Assembly: GCA_008360955.1 (NCBI GenBank)
Contig: LUCM01008323.1
Coordinates: forward strand, 3,453 to 67,452
Direction: 5' to 3'
Origin: Fasciolopsis buskii
Taxonomy: Eukaryota; Platyhelminthes; Trematoda; Plagiorchiida; Fasciolidae
Length of the DNA stretch: 64,000 bases
Made by a program: the position numbers and the translations under genes. The notes below the pieces were generated by a model. That model searched no databases. It was given only the letters and a program-made list of their open reading frames with translations, and was not told where the DNA came from. Below, piece after piece: positions 52,601 through 62,426 of the stretch; position 1 is the stretch's first letter; each line of letters starts with the position of its first letter.

Positions 52601-55600
52601 AGGTTGAGTACGAGGTGCTTGAAACCAGATATTATTGGGCGGATCTTTCGATTCGAATATTCGATGTGCTTTTCACGTTTCTTCAACTTCCTCCTCAGAG
52701 TTAACTGCACGTTTTAGGTTTTTTTAATGATACGAGTTTGCTCTTTGTCAATTAAGCTTTTGTCGTTTTTAACAGGTGTGTTTGTGACTTTTCGTTAAGC
52801 TACGCTTGAACTTAAAAAAGGCATATTGCCCTAGAATATTGTTGTTATTGCATAAACAGCTGGTTTTTGAAGGTTTTTTGACGATTCACTTCAGACAATT
52901 GCAAGATGGCAAGTTGAAACGGTTCAAATGCGAAAGGTCTTTAACCTCGGTGGAATTCAGACAATTGCACCCAGTTTAGGTAGTAGGGTGATTGAATTCA
53001 CCCCATTTGTTGACGTAACCCCAAGTCAAGGAACTTTAGTACTAATGTACTTATTTCCAGAAAAAATAATAACAAGGTTTTAAAGTTGCCAGGTTATCTT
53101 AAAAAATTGTGGTGCAAGCATAGCCTTCTAATGAGGAATTCGACTGTAGCAGTTGAACTACGTTTTAGGATTGTTCTCCTTACGGATCCATATACGATGA
53201 CTGGTTTTTGTATAATCATTTTCCAAAAAACTTTTGATGTTAGTAGTAACGTCCTAAAACCGATTATTGAGCCAACAGTTTATCTGTGTCCGAATGTTGT
53301 ATAAAATCGCGATAAGTATGTCTCATACAGTACTTTTGAGCAAAACACGTGGTTATTGTCTTGTTGACCTTTTGAGCAGTGGTTTAATTCTGCTTCTAAT
53401 TTAAAGCGCTCTGTGCGCACTTAAAATGTATGTAGTAGATGATTGGGATTGTCAGTTTCTCTTCTTGCCTTTGATCCTTTTAGTTGCTGCAAAATGCTAT
53501 TTACGCGTCGTTGCTCGTTTGGTTGGTGTACTTCTGGTGTCTTGCTAGCTCGGGGAGTATTTTTTGAATTTACGAAATAACAGTAATACTGAGTCGGTGT
53601 TATTGATCACCGTGCTCCAAATTCGGTTTTTGTTTGCTTTGTTCGTTTCACTCGAAGGGGGTCACCTACGAGATCTATTCAGTGTTTAGAACCAAGTGTT
53701 TAGAACCAACGGTTTAGAACCACCGTTCATTTATGCATTAGTGGCTCAAATGCATTGATCTGTATTTGGTTAGCGAAAGATCTCTGACTTGCTGCGGATC
53801 GCGGCGTTAAACTTCGGATAAAAAATATCGCTGAACTTCCCTTTATTAACCCGCCTCTTCGCTTACCCGAACATTCTTATTTGTTTATTACCAAATATTA
53901 TCTTGCTAGATGGATCTTCCGTATCGGTTTTACCATTGATTCGAGGATAATTTAATTAATTCAACTGTTGGATACAACACTACAGACCGGTCAATCAAGT
54001 TGAAACCTCTTGATTAAGACCGCCGCATTGGCGCTTTCACTTCCAGCGCTGCCACTTTTGTTGATGGCAACGAGCTGACTTTATGGCTAATGTAAAAGTG
54101 AATTTAAATATTTTGTCAATTTGCAAAAGCATGCAAATAGAATACTGTCTTGTTTTCATTTCAGGCTGTCTGTGGACGCAACCATGCGGAAAACATCTCT
54201 CGCGTACTGTATCCGAACGACAACTTTTTTGTAGGTAAGGAGTTGCGTCTTCGCCAGGAATACTTCCTTGTGGCAGCCACTCTTCAGGTGGGTTTTAAAT
54301 ATTTAATATTGTCCGTTGGCATCCAGTTTTAGTTTTCCGTTTCTGACTAACCCTCGTGAGAGTCCACTAGCCAACTAACGGTGAACCACAAAATGCCCGT
54401 GATATAGTCGGATTAAAGCTGGTTGTTAAGCAACAATTAAGGTTTGATTCTTTTGTCGGAACTGGATATTTTTATTAAATAAAAGTTATCCACGCAACCA
54501 CGATCCTAATGTGTACGATGTTTTCATTATGAAGTTCTGGAACAAACTGTTCGCCTTGATGGGAGCGTTCCCGTGTAAACTTTTGCGTGAACTCTTTCCT
54601 TGAAAAAATTTCGTCCATCGAGCACGAAACGCCAGTCGTATTCGGTATTCTATTGTCCGATCATCTCCATATTCTTACAGCGGCAGTGGTCAAGTGAATT
54701 AAACATTCGTCACCCCAACAGATTCATGATTTCGAATCCGGAACGCGCCAATGACTTTGGAAGTAGGTCTCAAACAGGTATCGTCCGGCCCAGCACCACA
54801 TCTGCCATATTTGGACCATGTAATACTCCAAGTTCCAAGGTCCTGGTTCTCTCCTCCCTATGTAGCGGACTCCGGGGGTTATGAAGATGCATTTTCCACT
54901 AGACATGAGAGAAGCAGGGCAAAAAATGATTGGCACCGGAGGCTCCTCTAAATCTGTAAGCCACTGAATGGATGATGAATCCACTTAGAGATCACAAGAT
55001 TGCTCGCTCTTTCCCTCACATGGTGATCTGATGCGAAAATGAAATACGGTTAGGTCAATCGGACCACTGTTGCGCCAGCGGTACCGGGAAAACATACGCG
55101 ACATGCAACAACCATCCATAACGAGAGTGCATAAGAGACCAACTGTTTTTGTGTTTTCGCCGTATAGATTTCGTGACTTTTGATTGTTTTCGGATTATTT
55201 CTAATGCGAGGGAGAGTTCTACAGACAGGCTATACCGCATTCGCGCCACTGAGTTCAGTCATGAGCCATGCATCTGAGCGTCTCCAATCAACAACAATCC
55301 TCATCTTTTGGGCCCCAAACCATGAAGTCTGGAAGCACCAACCGAAACCAAAGCTGAAGCGGGCTTTTTTATATCTCTACATCAAATCATAGAGTGCCCG
55401 CCACGTCGCCTCTTCCAGTCTTGCCCAGCAGATGCGAAAAGAGCACACAAAGGTAGACGATGAGTGGGCACACGCAATGCGTGTCCAAGTCATCGAAGGC
55501 GACGGAGAGTGATTACTTCAGTCAGAGGACGACTGTCTACACCCAACACACGACGGCGCACCTTGTCGTTGCTCACCCGATGTTCCCACCACACACGAGC

Positions 55601-58600
55601 AATGCTTCGAAGACATCGGTGCTTGAAAACAGAATTTCACCAGGCGTCCTCAACATGGATAGGCCAGGTCTCGCAACCGTAAAGCAGAACACTACGAACC
55701 ATGAGATTGTACATCCTTCGCTTGAGGAAAGGCCGGATGTCATGGCGGCGTCACAAGTGTCACAGGTTCGCGAAAGCTGCTCTGGCTTTCGTAATTAGCG
55801 ATGGGACCTTCTCCGCAACGCCTCCGCCAGGTGTGGTCAAACTCCCAGGGTACTTAAACCTATTGAGTACCTCTAACCGATCACCACAAAGGATGGGTGC
55901 TAGCACAGGCTGAAGAAGTACTTTGCATTTCGAAGGTGCAAAACACATGCCTCACCTAGCTGATTCAATCTCCAAGTGGTCTAATGCGCATTTAATTGCC
56001 TATGCATTGTCACTTAACACGACGATATCATCGGGATACTCTAGGTTAAATCTCTGTTCCCCGGGAGGAGTTCAACTCCACCACCCAAAAGATCAGATAA
56101 AGCTTTCTGTTGGAAAGAAATGGGCAGCCCTGCCGTACTGCACTAGAGACGACGAAATGTGGCGAAAGCTGGCTGCAAGCCCCAACCCGATCTGACGTAT
56201 AACGGTACAACTGTTTGATGACCGACATGTATTTCTCAGTGCCCTAGTACAGACCTATCAACAGGATCAAAGGCTGCCCGAGTGTCCAAGAACACGGTGG
56301 TTGTTGGCCTTTGGAAAGTTGAACGGTGCTCTAACAGCTGTCGGAGGGTGAAAATTTGATTGATGTATCCACAATAAGCACGAAACCCAACCTGTTCCTC
56401 ACGAGTTTGCCCTTCAAACGCGTTGTACAAGTTGCGAAGAATGACGGATGAAAACATCTTTGACGCTATTGGGATTAGGCTAATACCCCCGTAGTTATCG
56501 TAGTCACCGCGCAAGCCCTTTTTGAAGATGGGGACAACGATCGACTCCCCACGAAGAGGGGACTTTCTAGGAGTACCAGACCCTCGAGAACAAAACTTGA
56601 ATTTCTCAGATTAGCTCCGTTCCTCCATTTTTGACTAGAGCTGGGGATAGTTCATCGGAGTACAGCACTTTGGGACGTCCTAAGGCTCGGGTTTTCCTGA
56701 GGATTTGAGCCCCAGTTGGTGGATCTGTTATAACAAACTACCGGATGCTTGCCGAAATAGTTGCAGGAGGTGCTGATGCAGAGAGCCAGCTAAATTATGT
56801 CTGAAAGTGTTCCGCCCCGCATACAAAATGTCGCTGCGGGTTGTGGATAGGCGAACCGTCAGCTTCACACATCGTTTTGCTCACATCCAGCACTTCCGTA
56901 TCGGTCGCTCGGATGGTGTGAAACAGCTTGCGGGAATTTCCCCTTAGCGGCAACATATCCCATCTCCAAAGCTCGTTTAGACTACGAGATTTCGCGTTCC
57001 GTGCGCAAGTTTGCGTTGAGTTCACGTCTCGTTGCGAGCCGCATTTCATTTTACTCGTTACCATCCGGGTTGGACTGGTGTGCGTCAGAAGGGCTCAAAG
57101 ACTCAGCAGAAATGCAGGGTGTCACAACGCGACGGGGTCAGGCCACAACTCACCAAGCCATCAAAATGCAAGGCATTCTTGATAAGCAACCAGTGCTCAT
57201 TGATGCTTTGAGTTTTGGCAATTCTCGCTTTTCACCTTCTACAGATTGGTCGGTGAGTCGGATCAGAGAGCTTATCGCAAACTACGCGACACGACGTCGT
57301 TTGTTTCGAGCGCCAACGGAAGCATAGTAATCGAAAACCAAGGAGCCTCCTAGGTACGCTTCATTGGAGGACACCCGACCTATTCTCGCATCCACCTTCC
57401 CAACCAAAATCCTGGTATCACCCGGTCTTGCTGTACTTTAGATGCCGTGCAGCTTTCGATAAAAATCATTCTTGACTTCACCTGGTTTACAGTCTGTCGG
57501 CGCGTACGTGGAGACATCAAAATGGTTGCATCTATCAGAGCTATGGCTATTTACCGTGCATAAACCTCTCAGTCTCACCGGGCATAGTCAGCCGTCGACT
57601 GGGATCCTATCCAGTAGTGCAGCCTCAGTCTTTTCACTAAGTGACACATCATCGTCAGCAACACCAGAAGCCGCAGCCTCAGGGTCCACAGAAGGTCGCA
57701 TGTGAAACTTCTCGGAAGAACTAGATGGGGTTGTCAGTCGGATAACAGGTTTGGAGTCTTGAATGCGGGTCTCTTGGATACAACGGACGTCGATGGGTTG
57801 CGTCTCCGGTGCCCGAGCTAAACAGCCATGTTGACCTATACACATCGGTGTTCGCACATTGAATGTGGCTAGTTTGTAAGGGCATCGAGGTTGAAGAAGT
57901 GCATCAGCCGACTGATGCGGGTTCCAAAACATTTAGGCGGTATCTGAGAAAGAACGCATGACCGACTACGATTCCCGAAGAATTTAAGAAAATATGGTGG
58001 GAAGAGGAGAAATAACAAGTGAATAGAGAAACAAACACGTGTACGGTAGGAGGTCACATTTGCATGAGAGAAGAGAAACTTTTCTGCGGAGGTCACTGAT
58101 ATTCATGGTTGTATGTGTTGTGGACTGTTGTACTACTCGGTTGCCCAGTCCAAATTAGGCCTTTTTATTAGAGGATACATCTCTAACCTTTGCGCAGTCA
58201 AGCGCTTTCTGCAAGGCAGCAGAATCGTTCTAGACGAGCCGGTGTCTGGGTTGTCGGTTCATGCGCCTCTTCTGGAGAACCTTATGGGTCAGTGGAACAC
58301 GACAAGAGACAATGGACTTATCTGGTTGGCAGGCCACACTTGCCTCGTCGCAGTACCATCAGCGGGCTTTTGTGATATTTTGTGGAGAGATTCCTTCCCA
58401 GATGAAAACCCACCGCGCCCTCGACACTACTTCTTGTTCACGGCCGCTTGTTCGGTGGGCTCAGGTCTAGCTTATTCGCGGCTAATCACCTGGATGGCGA
58501 CGGTTCCCGTATCCGTAACCCAGGGCCGCATCCAATATGGATAATCCAACTTGGTTTTATTCACTACCTCTACCTTCTGTCCAGATAAATCACTGATTAA

Positions 58601-60738
58601 TACTGCGGTCAGTCATTTTACTTTTTAAGCTCTATTTTTCTTAAAGCGTATCGTGTCATTCTACTCCGTATTATCTGTAGTTGGTAGGGCGCCCGAGGAC
58701 TTCACTTACCCATAATTCAACTTTAAAATACTTTTATGAAGCGAGCATTCATGACCTAACTGAGAGTGTTCATTTTGTTGCAAACTGCAAACTCAGCTTC
58801 GTTATGGAAAGGAGTATGTCTAGATCGTGTTAGAAATGTGCCTAGTTTAGATAATGTGGTTTGTATGCATCGTTTGTTTATTTTTTATGACAGGATATGG
58901 CTAGTAGCTGGATTTGTTAACGCCTCGGTTGCATCTGTTGATCCCATATTTTCAGTTGCCGAATGTATCGTAATTTTTCGCTTAGTACTAAAAGTAAAAG
59001 GACGAACTGCGAAATAGGTTTGGCAGTAGGCCTGGATCTTCAGATTTGTTGACCTCATTGGGACCCGAACTTAGGCGTTTATATCATCCATACATTGATC
59101 TTTCGCGCACTCTACAAGTCCTGAGAATTTCACAGCTAAACGCTTGCGGTGGTCGTGGTCAAGTGAGTTAAGCATCCGTCACCAAAAAGAGTAGAGCTTT
59201 GAATCCCAGATCTACCGGTTACTTTGGTAGGAGATGGTAACTTGCTTTCGTCCAGGTGGTTACCATACTTTGCCCACTGAGATCTCATGTAGTTTTACGC
59301 CATTCCACTTTTCAAGGTCACAGTTCTTGGTTCCCCCTCCCGTGCAGTGGGTCTGGGGCTTTCCCCTTCCACTACACTTATCCATGAAGGGTGTCATAAA
59401 AAATCGCTTCCCCGTGAATAGTTTGGTCGCATAATTTTCTCTCTGTGTAATAGTACTTTTGGATTTCTGTTTGACAAATTCACTCTTCGGTAACAGTTTC
59501 AGAATGGCCTTGTGTAACAATTGTCCAACAGAACTGTGAATTTTCTATTCAGGTAGTATTGATATACCTAACAAATCGGTGACCCCTGGATTCCCCTTAT
59601 GGTGACTTCCGAGAATATCTTCCTTCATTAATTTCAATCACTTTAATGTTTATTCACTTGTATGCTGCGGTAGCTGGGGGATGACGTTTTCAGCAATAGT
59701 TGCCTTTTGTACAATCCAGTGAACCAGTCCTAATCTAACCTATCCGATTTTCTCCCGTTATTTGATGTTACGATTTCGGCCTTCCGAGTACTAAATGTTC
59801 TTAGATTTTGATGTTTTTTTATCAATTTGTATTGAGAGGCTGCGGTCCCTTCCTGTACTGAGGTCGCTTCTCTGTTTACACTTGTTGACCGTGAAGTAGT
59901 AAACATGTAACTGATGTAAAAACCTTGAAAAATCTAACTCATTCCGATGTTGGCGTCTGCCGCTTCCATTCGGCTATCAGTGCTAACGCGTGACATGGGT
60001 CGAAAACTTTGAATCTTTCTTGCTATTGCTCTGATCTGTATTGGGTGTTTCACAAATATGGTTTTAAAAATTGCGGGACGTAAATCGCCAAGTTCGTGGA
60101 TAGTGGGGATGGCGATCACAAGTCTTGGCACTTACCTTCCAAATAATCCGTTTCAAACAGTCGCACAGAGACCCTGAGAAGTGGACCCCGGCACCCACGG
60201 TTTTGTTTCCTAACCCGCTAGTTGGTATCCTCAACCTACGTTGTAGAGGTTCCAGAATGTATACCGAGGATCTCGATTTTTTTTAAGTTTTTAGAAAAAC
60301 AATTCTGTGCAAGGACATCCGTCATTAAATCTACTTATCCTGTTCATTGTTCTTCATACGAAAGGCATAGTCGGATCGACCGACTAACAAACCGGTAAAA
60401 TAGGTAATTCATACTATCAGACGTTGAGTTATTCCGTTTTTTCGTTTAGCATTCATTAAATTTGGAATTTCGACATATTTTACGATCAGGGTTTTCCGTT
60501 TTTTTCACTTCTAAAATACCGAATTCGTTAATGAAATGCATTACACTCCTCGATTTTTTTCATTTTTTCATCTAAACAGGATATCATTCGCCGCTATCGA
60601 AGCGGTGGAATTCCTCATACCACATTCGCTGAATTTCCCGATAAAGTAGCTCTACAGCTGAATGATACACACCCTTCTTTGGCTATTCCTGAATTAATGC
60701 GCATCTTGGTCGATTTGGAGGGCTTGGATTGGAAAACG
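37451..60738 (+). CDS. Glycogen phosphorylase, 5' six exons (357 aa, incomplete at 3' side)
   Basis: This is the N-terminal 357 residues of glycogen phosphorylase (family GT35), the cytosolic enzyme that releases glucose-1-phosphate from glycogen. The joined exons are 37451-37684, 40443-40544, 41426-41608, 43022-43291, 54165-54287 and 60580-60738; each junction is GT-AG and keeps the frame. Visible family marks are the regulatory serine in RRQISVRGV (Ser12, equal to mammalian Ser14), [15 protein letters not shown], the [20 protein letters not shown] glycine loop (130-149), the [12 protein letters not shown] segment, the 280s-loop equivalent YPNDNFF, the Arg pair in DIIRRY, and [15 protein letters not shown]. 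The family is usually about 840 residues, so more than half of the gene, including the PLP lysine, lies beyond 64000. The ATG at 37451 is the first in frame and has G at -3. An acceptor-like CAG just upstream (37411-37413) leaves room for a 5' UTR exon or a trans-splice site. The muscle, liver or brain type cannot be assigned. Confidence 0.97.
37685..40442 (+). other. Phosphorylase intron 1 (2758 nt)
   Basis: GTAAAG to TTTCAG. No element or frame I recognise. Confidence 0.85.
40443..40544 (+). CDS. Glycogen phosphorylase exon 2 (residues 79-112)
   Basis: This 102-nt exon encodes [20 protein letters not shown] and continues to DEALYQ. It is the signature stretch after the first helices of the N-terminal domain. 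The acceptor is TTTCAG at 40442 and the donor GTTTGT begins at 40545. Phase 0 at both ends. Confidence 0.95.
40545..41425 (+). other. Phosphorylase intron 2 (881 nt)
   Basis: GTTTGT to TATAG. Nothing recognised inside; it is the smallest of the complete introns. Confidence 0.88.
41426..41608 (+). CDS. Glycogen phosphorylase exon 3 (residues 113-173)
   Basis: This exon encodes [10 protein letters not shown] and then [19 protein letters not shown] through [12 protein letters not shown] to RDGWQ. The GNGGLGR loop (130-136) is the glycine-rich active-site loop that contacts substrate phosphate and glucose in known phosphorylases. The acceptor is TATAG, not the nearby TTAG: starting at TTA gives the Leu-Gly-Leu-Asp expected from the family. 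The donor is GTAAGT at 41609. It has 183 nt, phase 0. Confidence 0.95.
41609..43021 (+). other. Phosphorylase intron 3 (1413 nt)
   Basis: GTAAGT to GACAG. Nothing recognised inside. Confidence 0.88.
43022..43291 (+). CDS. Glycogen phosphorylase exon 4 (residues 174-263)
   Basis: This exon encodes [20 protein letters not shown], the beta-rich segment [32 protein letters not shown] and [14 protein letters not shown], ending GDYIN. Compared with mammalian enzymes, as I recall them, there is one extra residue near GNGRKRW. The acceptor is GACAG at 43021 and the donor GTAAGT at 43292. It has 270 nt, phase 0. Confidence 0.95.
43499..43520. repeat. ATC microsatellite
   Basis: A short (ATC)n run with one CTC interruption, in phosphorylase intron 4. 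Confidence 0.8.
43690..46700 (-). mobile_element. LINE family 2 remnant (endonuclease to RT), in phosphorylase intron 4
   Basis: In - strand order, the endonuclease appears as [13 protein letters not shown] and [13 protein letters not shown] (about 46.3-46.4 kb), then DFNAQF (about 46.1 kb) and [20 protein letters not shown] through QIDRIAT. The RT appears as [20 protein letters not shown] plus [13 protein letters not shown] (44.7-44.9 kb). The C-terminal part appears as [26 protein letters not shown] and [10 protein letters not shown], and finally [10 protein letters not shown] at about 43.87 kb. It is related to family 1 but clearly a different subfamily. Frames are broken repeatedly and part of the RT core is scrambled or missing. 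Both borders are approximate. It is antisense to the host gene. Confidence 0.82.
48128..48310 (+). repeat. SINE family 1, copy B (diverged)
   Basis: On the + strand, TGGTGGTCAAACGGACAAGG (A-box region) and GGGTTTGGTTCCC (B-box region) are followed by CAACTTCCTCACTTGGCAGC and a CGGCTCGCCC segment. These correspond to CAACTTCCCCACTTGG and the CGCGGCCCC segment of copy C. The tail is AT-rich, ending in AATAAAATAAAG. It is more diverged than the other two copies. Confidence 0.6.
49692..49842 (-). repeat. SINE family 1, copy C
   Basis: On the - strand, GCGGTGGCCAACAGGCTAAG holds the A-box; the B-box is decayed (GTGTGAATCC). The body CCACTTGGTAGCTCTCTGCT, GACCGCGGCCCCT and CTGAAAAATGATGTACA follow. 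It aligns with copy A along its whole length by eye. Confidence 0.72.
49860..50350 (-). mobile_element. LINE family 3 remnant (RT fragment)
   Basis: On the - strand a badly decayed frame can be read as ENQDSF-PGRDRND-IFIL followed by KTLEQAQLS, with stops at the dashes. This matches the ENQAGFRPGRxxxDQIFTLRQ block of non-LTR reverse transcriptases. An aspartate-block relic (SGIQLNRS, for AAFNSVDRS-like sequence) follows about 49.92 kb. Only this short core is convincing. It sits next to a SINE at 49.69-49.84 kb. Confidence 0.55.
50995..51215 (+). repeat. SINE family 2, copy A
   Basis: GTCGATCAGGTGACTGTTAA with AGTTCAAATCCCAGATCCAC forms an A-box-like and B-box pair. Downstream, GGCTGGTTATCACATCTGAC and GATGAGGTCTTATATG match the copy at 59.15 kb. 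No tRNA fold was demonstrated. Confidence 0.6.
51802..52294 (+). repeat. 493-bp dispersed repeat, copy in phosphorylase intron 4
   Basis: It is homologous, in opposite orientation, to 61726-62218. Shared blocks include GAGGACCTTCAGTGTTTTTC-like sequence, CACAATAACCGAAAGGTTAA, AGAGGAACTGAATGTGAGCA and ACAGTGCTGTGAAGTAGCAA. No coding frame or terminal motif is recognised. It is probably a non-autonomous mobile element. Confidence 0.9.
53682..53724. repeat. Three tandem 14-15-bp units
   Basis: GTGTTTAGAACCAA, GTGTTTAGAACCAAC and GGTTTAGAACCACC follow each other directly in phosphorylase intron 4. Confidence 0.75.
54165..54287 (+). CDS. Glycogen phosphorylase exon 5 (residues 264-304)
   Basis: This exon encodes [34 protein letters not shown] and LVAATLQ. 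It holds the 280s loop (NDNFF), which gates the active site and includes the phenylalanine of the purine inhibitor site in mammalian enzymes. The acceptor is TTTCAG and the donor GTGGGT. It has 123 nt, phase 0. It is isolated between a 10.9-kb and a 6.3-kb intron. Confidence 0.95.
54672..54960 (+). repeat. SINE family 2, copy B
   Basis: AGTGGTCAAGTGAATTAAAC and ATTTCGAATCC give the A/B-box pair. The 3' part, CCAAGGTCCTGGTTCTCTCC with GTAGCGGACTCCGGGGGTTA, aligns with CAAGGTCACAGTTCTTGGTT and GCAGTGGGTCTGGGGC of the copy at 59.15 kb. It lies in phosphorylase intron 5, just upstream of LINE copy 2. Confidence 0.62.
55135..58100 (-). mobile_element. LINE family 1, copy 2 (near full-length, dead), in phosphorylase intron 5
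   Basis: Read on the - strand, it runs from a 5' UTR-like stretch (about 58.1-57.9 kb) into an apurinic-type endonuclease beginning [11 protein letters not shown] with the catalytic Glu in CIQETRIQD. Next come a linker with [11 protein letters not shown] and AEHF (about 56.8-57.0 kb) and the [43 protein letters not shown] and YPDDIVV. The 3' end is shared with copy 3 and ends at 55135, where flanking sequence diverges. Frame shifts and stops occur throughout, so the copy cannot encode an intact protein. The 5' border is approximate. It lies antisense inside glycogen phosphorylase intron 5. Confidence 0.87.
59145..59420 (+). repeat. SINE family 2, copy C
   Basis: GTGGTCAAGTGAGTTAAGCA and CTTTGAATCCCAGATCTACC give the promoter-box pair. 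The central part GGTGGTTACCATACTTTGCC and CTGAGATCTCATG matches copy A; the distal part matches copy B. It links all three copies into one family. Confidence 0.65.
60580..60738 (+). CDS. Glycogen phosphorylase exon 6 (residues 305-357)
   Basis: This exon encodes [20 protein letters not shown] and then [20 protein letters not shown] to GLDWKT. The two arginines in DIIRRY match the AMP-phosphate-binding pair Arg309/Arg310. The loop after them is shorter than in the mammalian enzyme. The acceptor is AAACAG and the donor GTAAGC at 60739. It has 159 nt, phase 0. The next exon, expected to start with Ala-Trp-like sequence, is not in the remaining 3.2 kb. Confidence 0.95.
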
Positions 60739-61725
60739 GTAAGCGGATGATGAGAATTTGCTGTTCATTTTACCCTTGCTGTCTTTAACAATGACTCCAT
60801 CAATGGATTTCTGATTTTCATTTAGGACAGTCGTTCTACATCTTGCATATGTGCATGGTGTTTTTCGAATGATGCTGACCTTTTTATCGGGATCATCTGA
60901 TAGTTCAAAAAGAACCAGTTAATTTCTTGTCGCAAATGCTGTGAACTGCAGCATCTGTGCACGTGCTGCCGTCTATGGGTTTAGGATACAACTGCGAACT
61001 TCCTTCAGTTCGCATGCCAGTTTGGTTATCGTGTTTTACCCCTACAGTTGATCTAGTGTACGGTCACGAGTGTTGGGTTCTCCGAACACTTGTAGGTCAG
61101 TCGTGCGTATGCGCGCTTCCAATAGGCCCATCGACCGGTCTGTAGCGCACGCACGTTATAGCTGCATGTCAGAAATCGATTGCGCAACATCTATTGGCAT
61201 GAAAGTTTTGTGATACCAATGGTGGGGAACGTATTGCTGTCGTAATTGAACTGCAACTTTGTGCACAGTCCCGATTACTCTTGTTTAGTAGTGGTTAGAT
61301 TCGTGTCCAAGATATTTTCGATATCGGTAATGCCTGGGTTGGACCACGTGTTTTTCTCTTTGAATTTATTAGAATAAACTAACATTCGTTTTAGCCTGCT
61401 AGCCTATAGGGAATTCTTTCCTGGTTTCTCGGGATCACTGGCTTATATTGTGCACGCTGATCAGTAAGGCACAGCGCACTGGTACCTGCAGAACTGAGAA
61501 GTTGATATTCACAGCAGGTATATCGGATTAAGATGATTATATCCAAGCGGAACAGATTCTATTTTCCGTGATCGCAGAATACAGCCGTTTTCCACCTGCA
61601 GTTTGTGAATTCGCAACTAGAATGCGAACCAGGTCCTACGTACAATGATGCAAGATGTTTCTAAGCCAGAAAAATCTCAGTTTTAGGAAATTCAGTTCAT
61701 TTAAGCTATTACAACCATAAACCCT

Positions 61726-62218
61726 TGAATCAGCCTGCGCAGGTTTCGGTTGCTACTTCACAGCACTGTCCATCGGAAAGAGAAAAGAGAACAAGAAATA
61801 CTGAGACACCAAATTCGAGGGAATAAATCGAGCAACAAATAGGAGGTGAAGATTTCCAGTGCAAGGACGCCGCCAATTGCCGATATGGGGATTTGACGGA
61901 CCCTAACCTGGTAGTCTAACTGCATCTACAGAGGGTAATTTGCTGGGTGAAGTTTTCAAACCATGTCAATGACTGATCACTGCCACCCACCTTTTAACCA
62001 TTATCTGCCTAAGAGAACAGCGCACGATGAGACAAGCGTTCTCTGTGTGTGTCAGCAAAACGTTAGTCACCCAACCACCTCTCTCTGCTCACATTCAGTT
62101 CCTCTTTTAGCGAAGTAACTTTAGGTCCTAGTACCGCCCACTTAACCTTTCGGTTATTGTGAAAAATCTCTCATCACTGCGAAGAAAAACACCGAAGGTC
62201 TTCACACTTCTGTTCGTA
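61726..62218 (-). repeat. 493-bp dispersed repeat, inverted copy in phosphorylase intron 6
   Basis: This is the inverted partner of 51802-52294, equal in length and over 90% identical by eye. It ends shortly before the ambiguous base at 62301 and LINE copy 3 at 62427. Confidence 0.9.
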
Positions 62219-62300
62219 ACGGTCACAATATTAAACCGTAGAGCAAGACCGACTATACTGCTGCTGTGCTTACTCAGCCTCTAATCGACAAATGGATTTT

Positions 62301-62301
62301 N
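62301..62301. other. Ambiguous base (N)
   Basis: The only N in the window. It sits in a T-run between the inverted 493-bp repeat and LINE copy 3, a place where repeats make assembly difficult. Confidence 0.99.
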
Positions 62302-62426
62302 TTTTACCTGTTTGTTGAAGAATCATTTTAATGCTATAAACTGTGTGCAGCAAGTGTAAGAACAAGCATGGTACCAACACGACAGTGATTGGAACCTCGC
62401 AGAAAGGGAGAAAATAGAATGAACAG

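Larger units (their letters stand above)
43292..54164 (+). other. Phosphorylase intron 4 (10873 nt), transposon-rich
   Basis: GTAAGT to TTTCAG. It contains LINE family 2, two family-1 SINEs, the family-3 LINE relic, a family-2 SINE and the left copy of the 493-bp inverted repeat. The stretches 46.7-48.1, 48.3-49.7 and 52.3-54.1 kb hold nothing I recognise. Confidence 0.85.
54288..60579 (+). other. Phosphorylase intron 5 (6292 nt)
   Basis: GTGGGT to AAACAG. It contains two family-2 SINEs and LINE copy 2. The longest frame of the window (58113-58544, +, 143 codons) lies here without any family match. Confidence 0.85.

Noticed and set aside
55460..55798. A 112-codon + strand frame repeated at 62752-63090 and, on the - strand, at 9252-9590
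   Set aside because: It is the antisense shadow of the LINE RT C-terminal region. Its repetition only reflects LINE copy identity.
58113..58544. Longest open frame of the window (143 codons, +)
   Set aside because: It lies inside phosphorylase intron 5 beside the 5' end of an antisense LINE, with no motif, no known family and overlapping frames; chance is likely.
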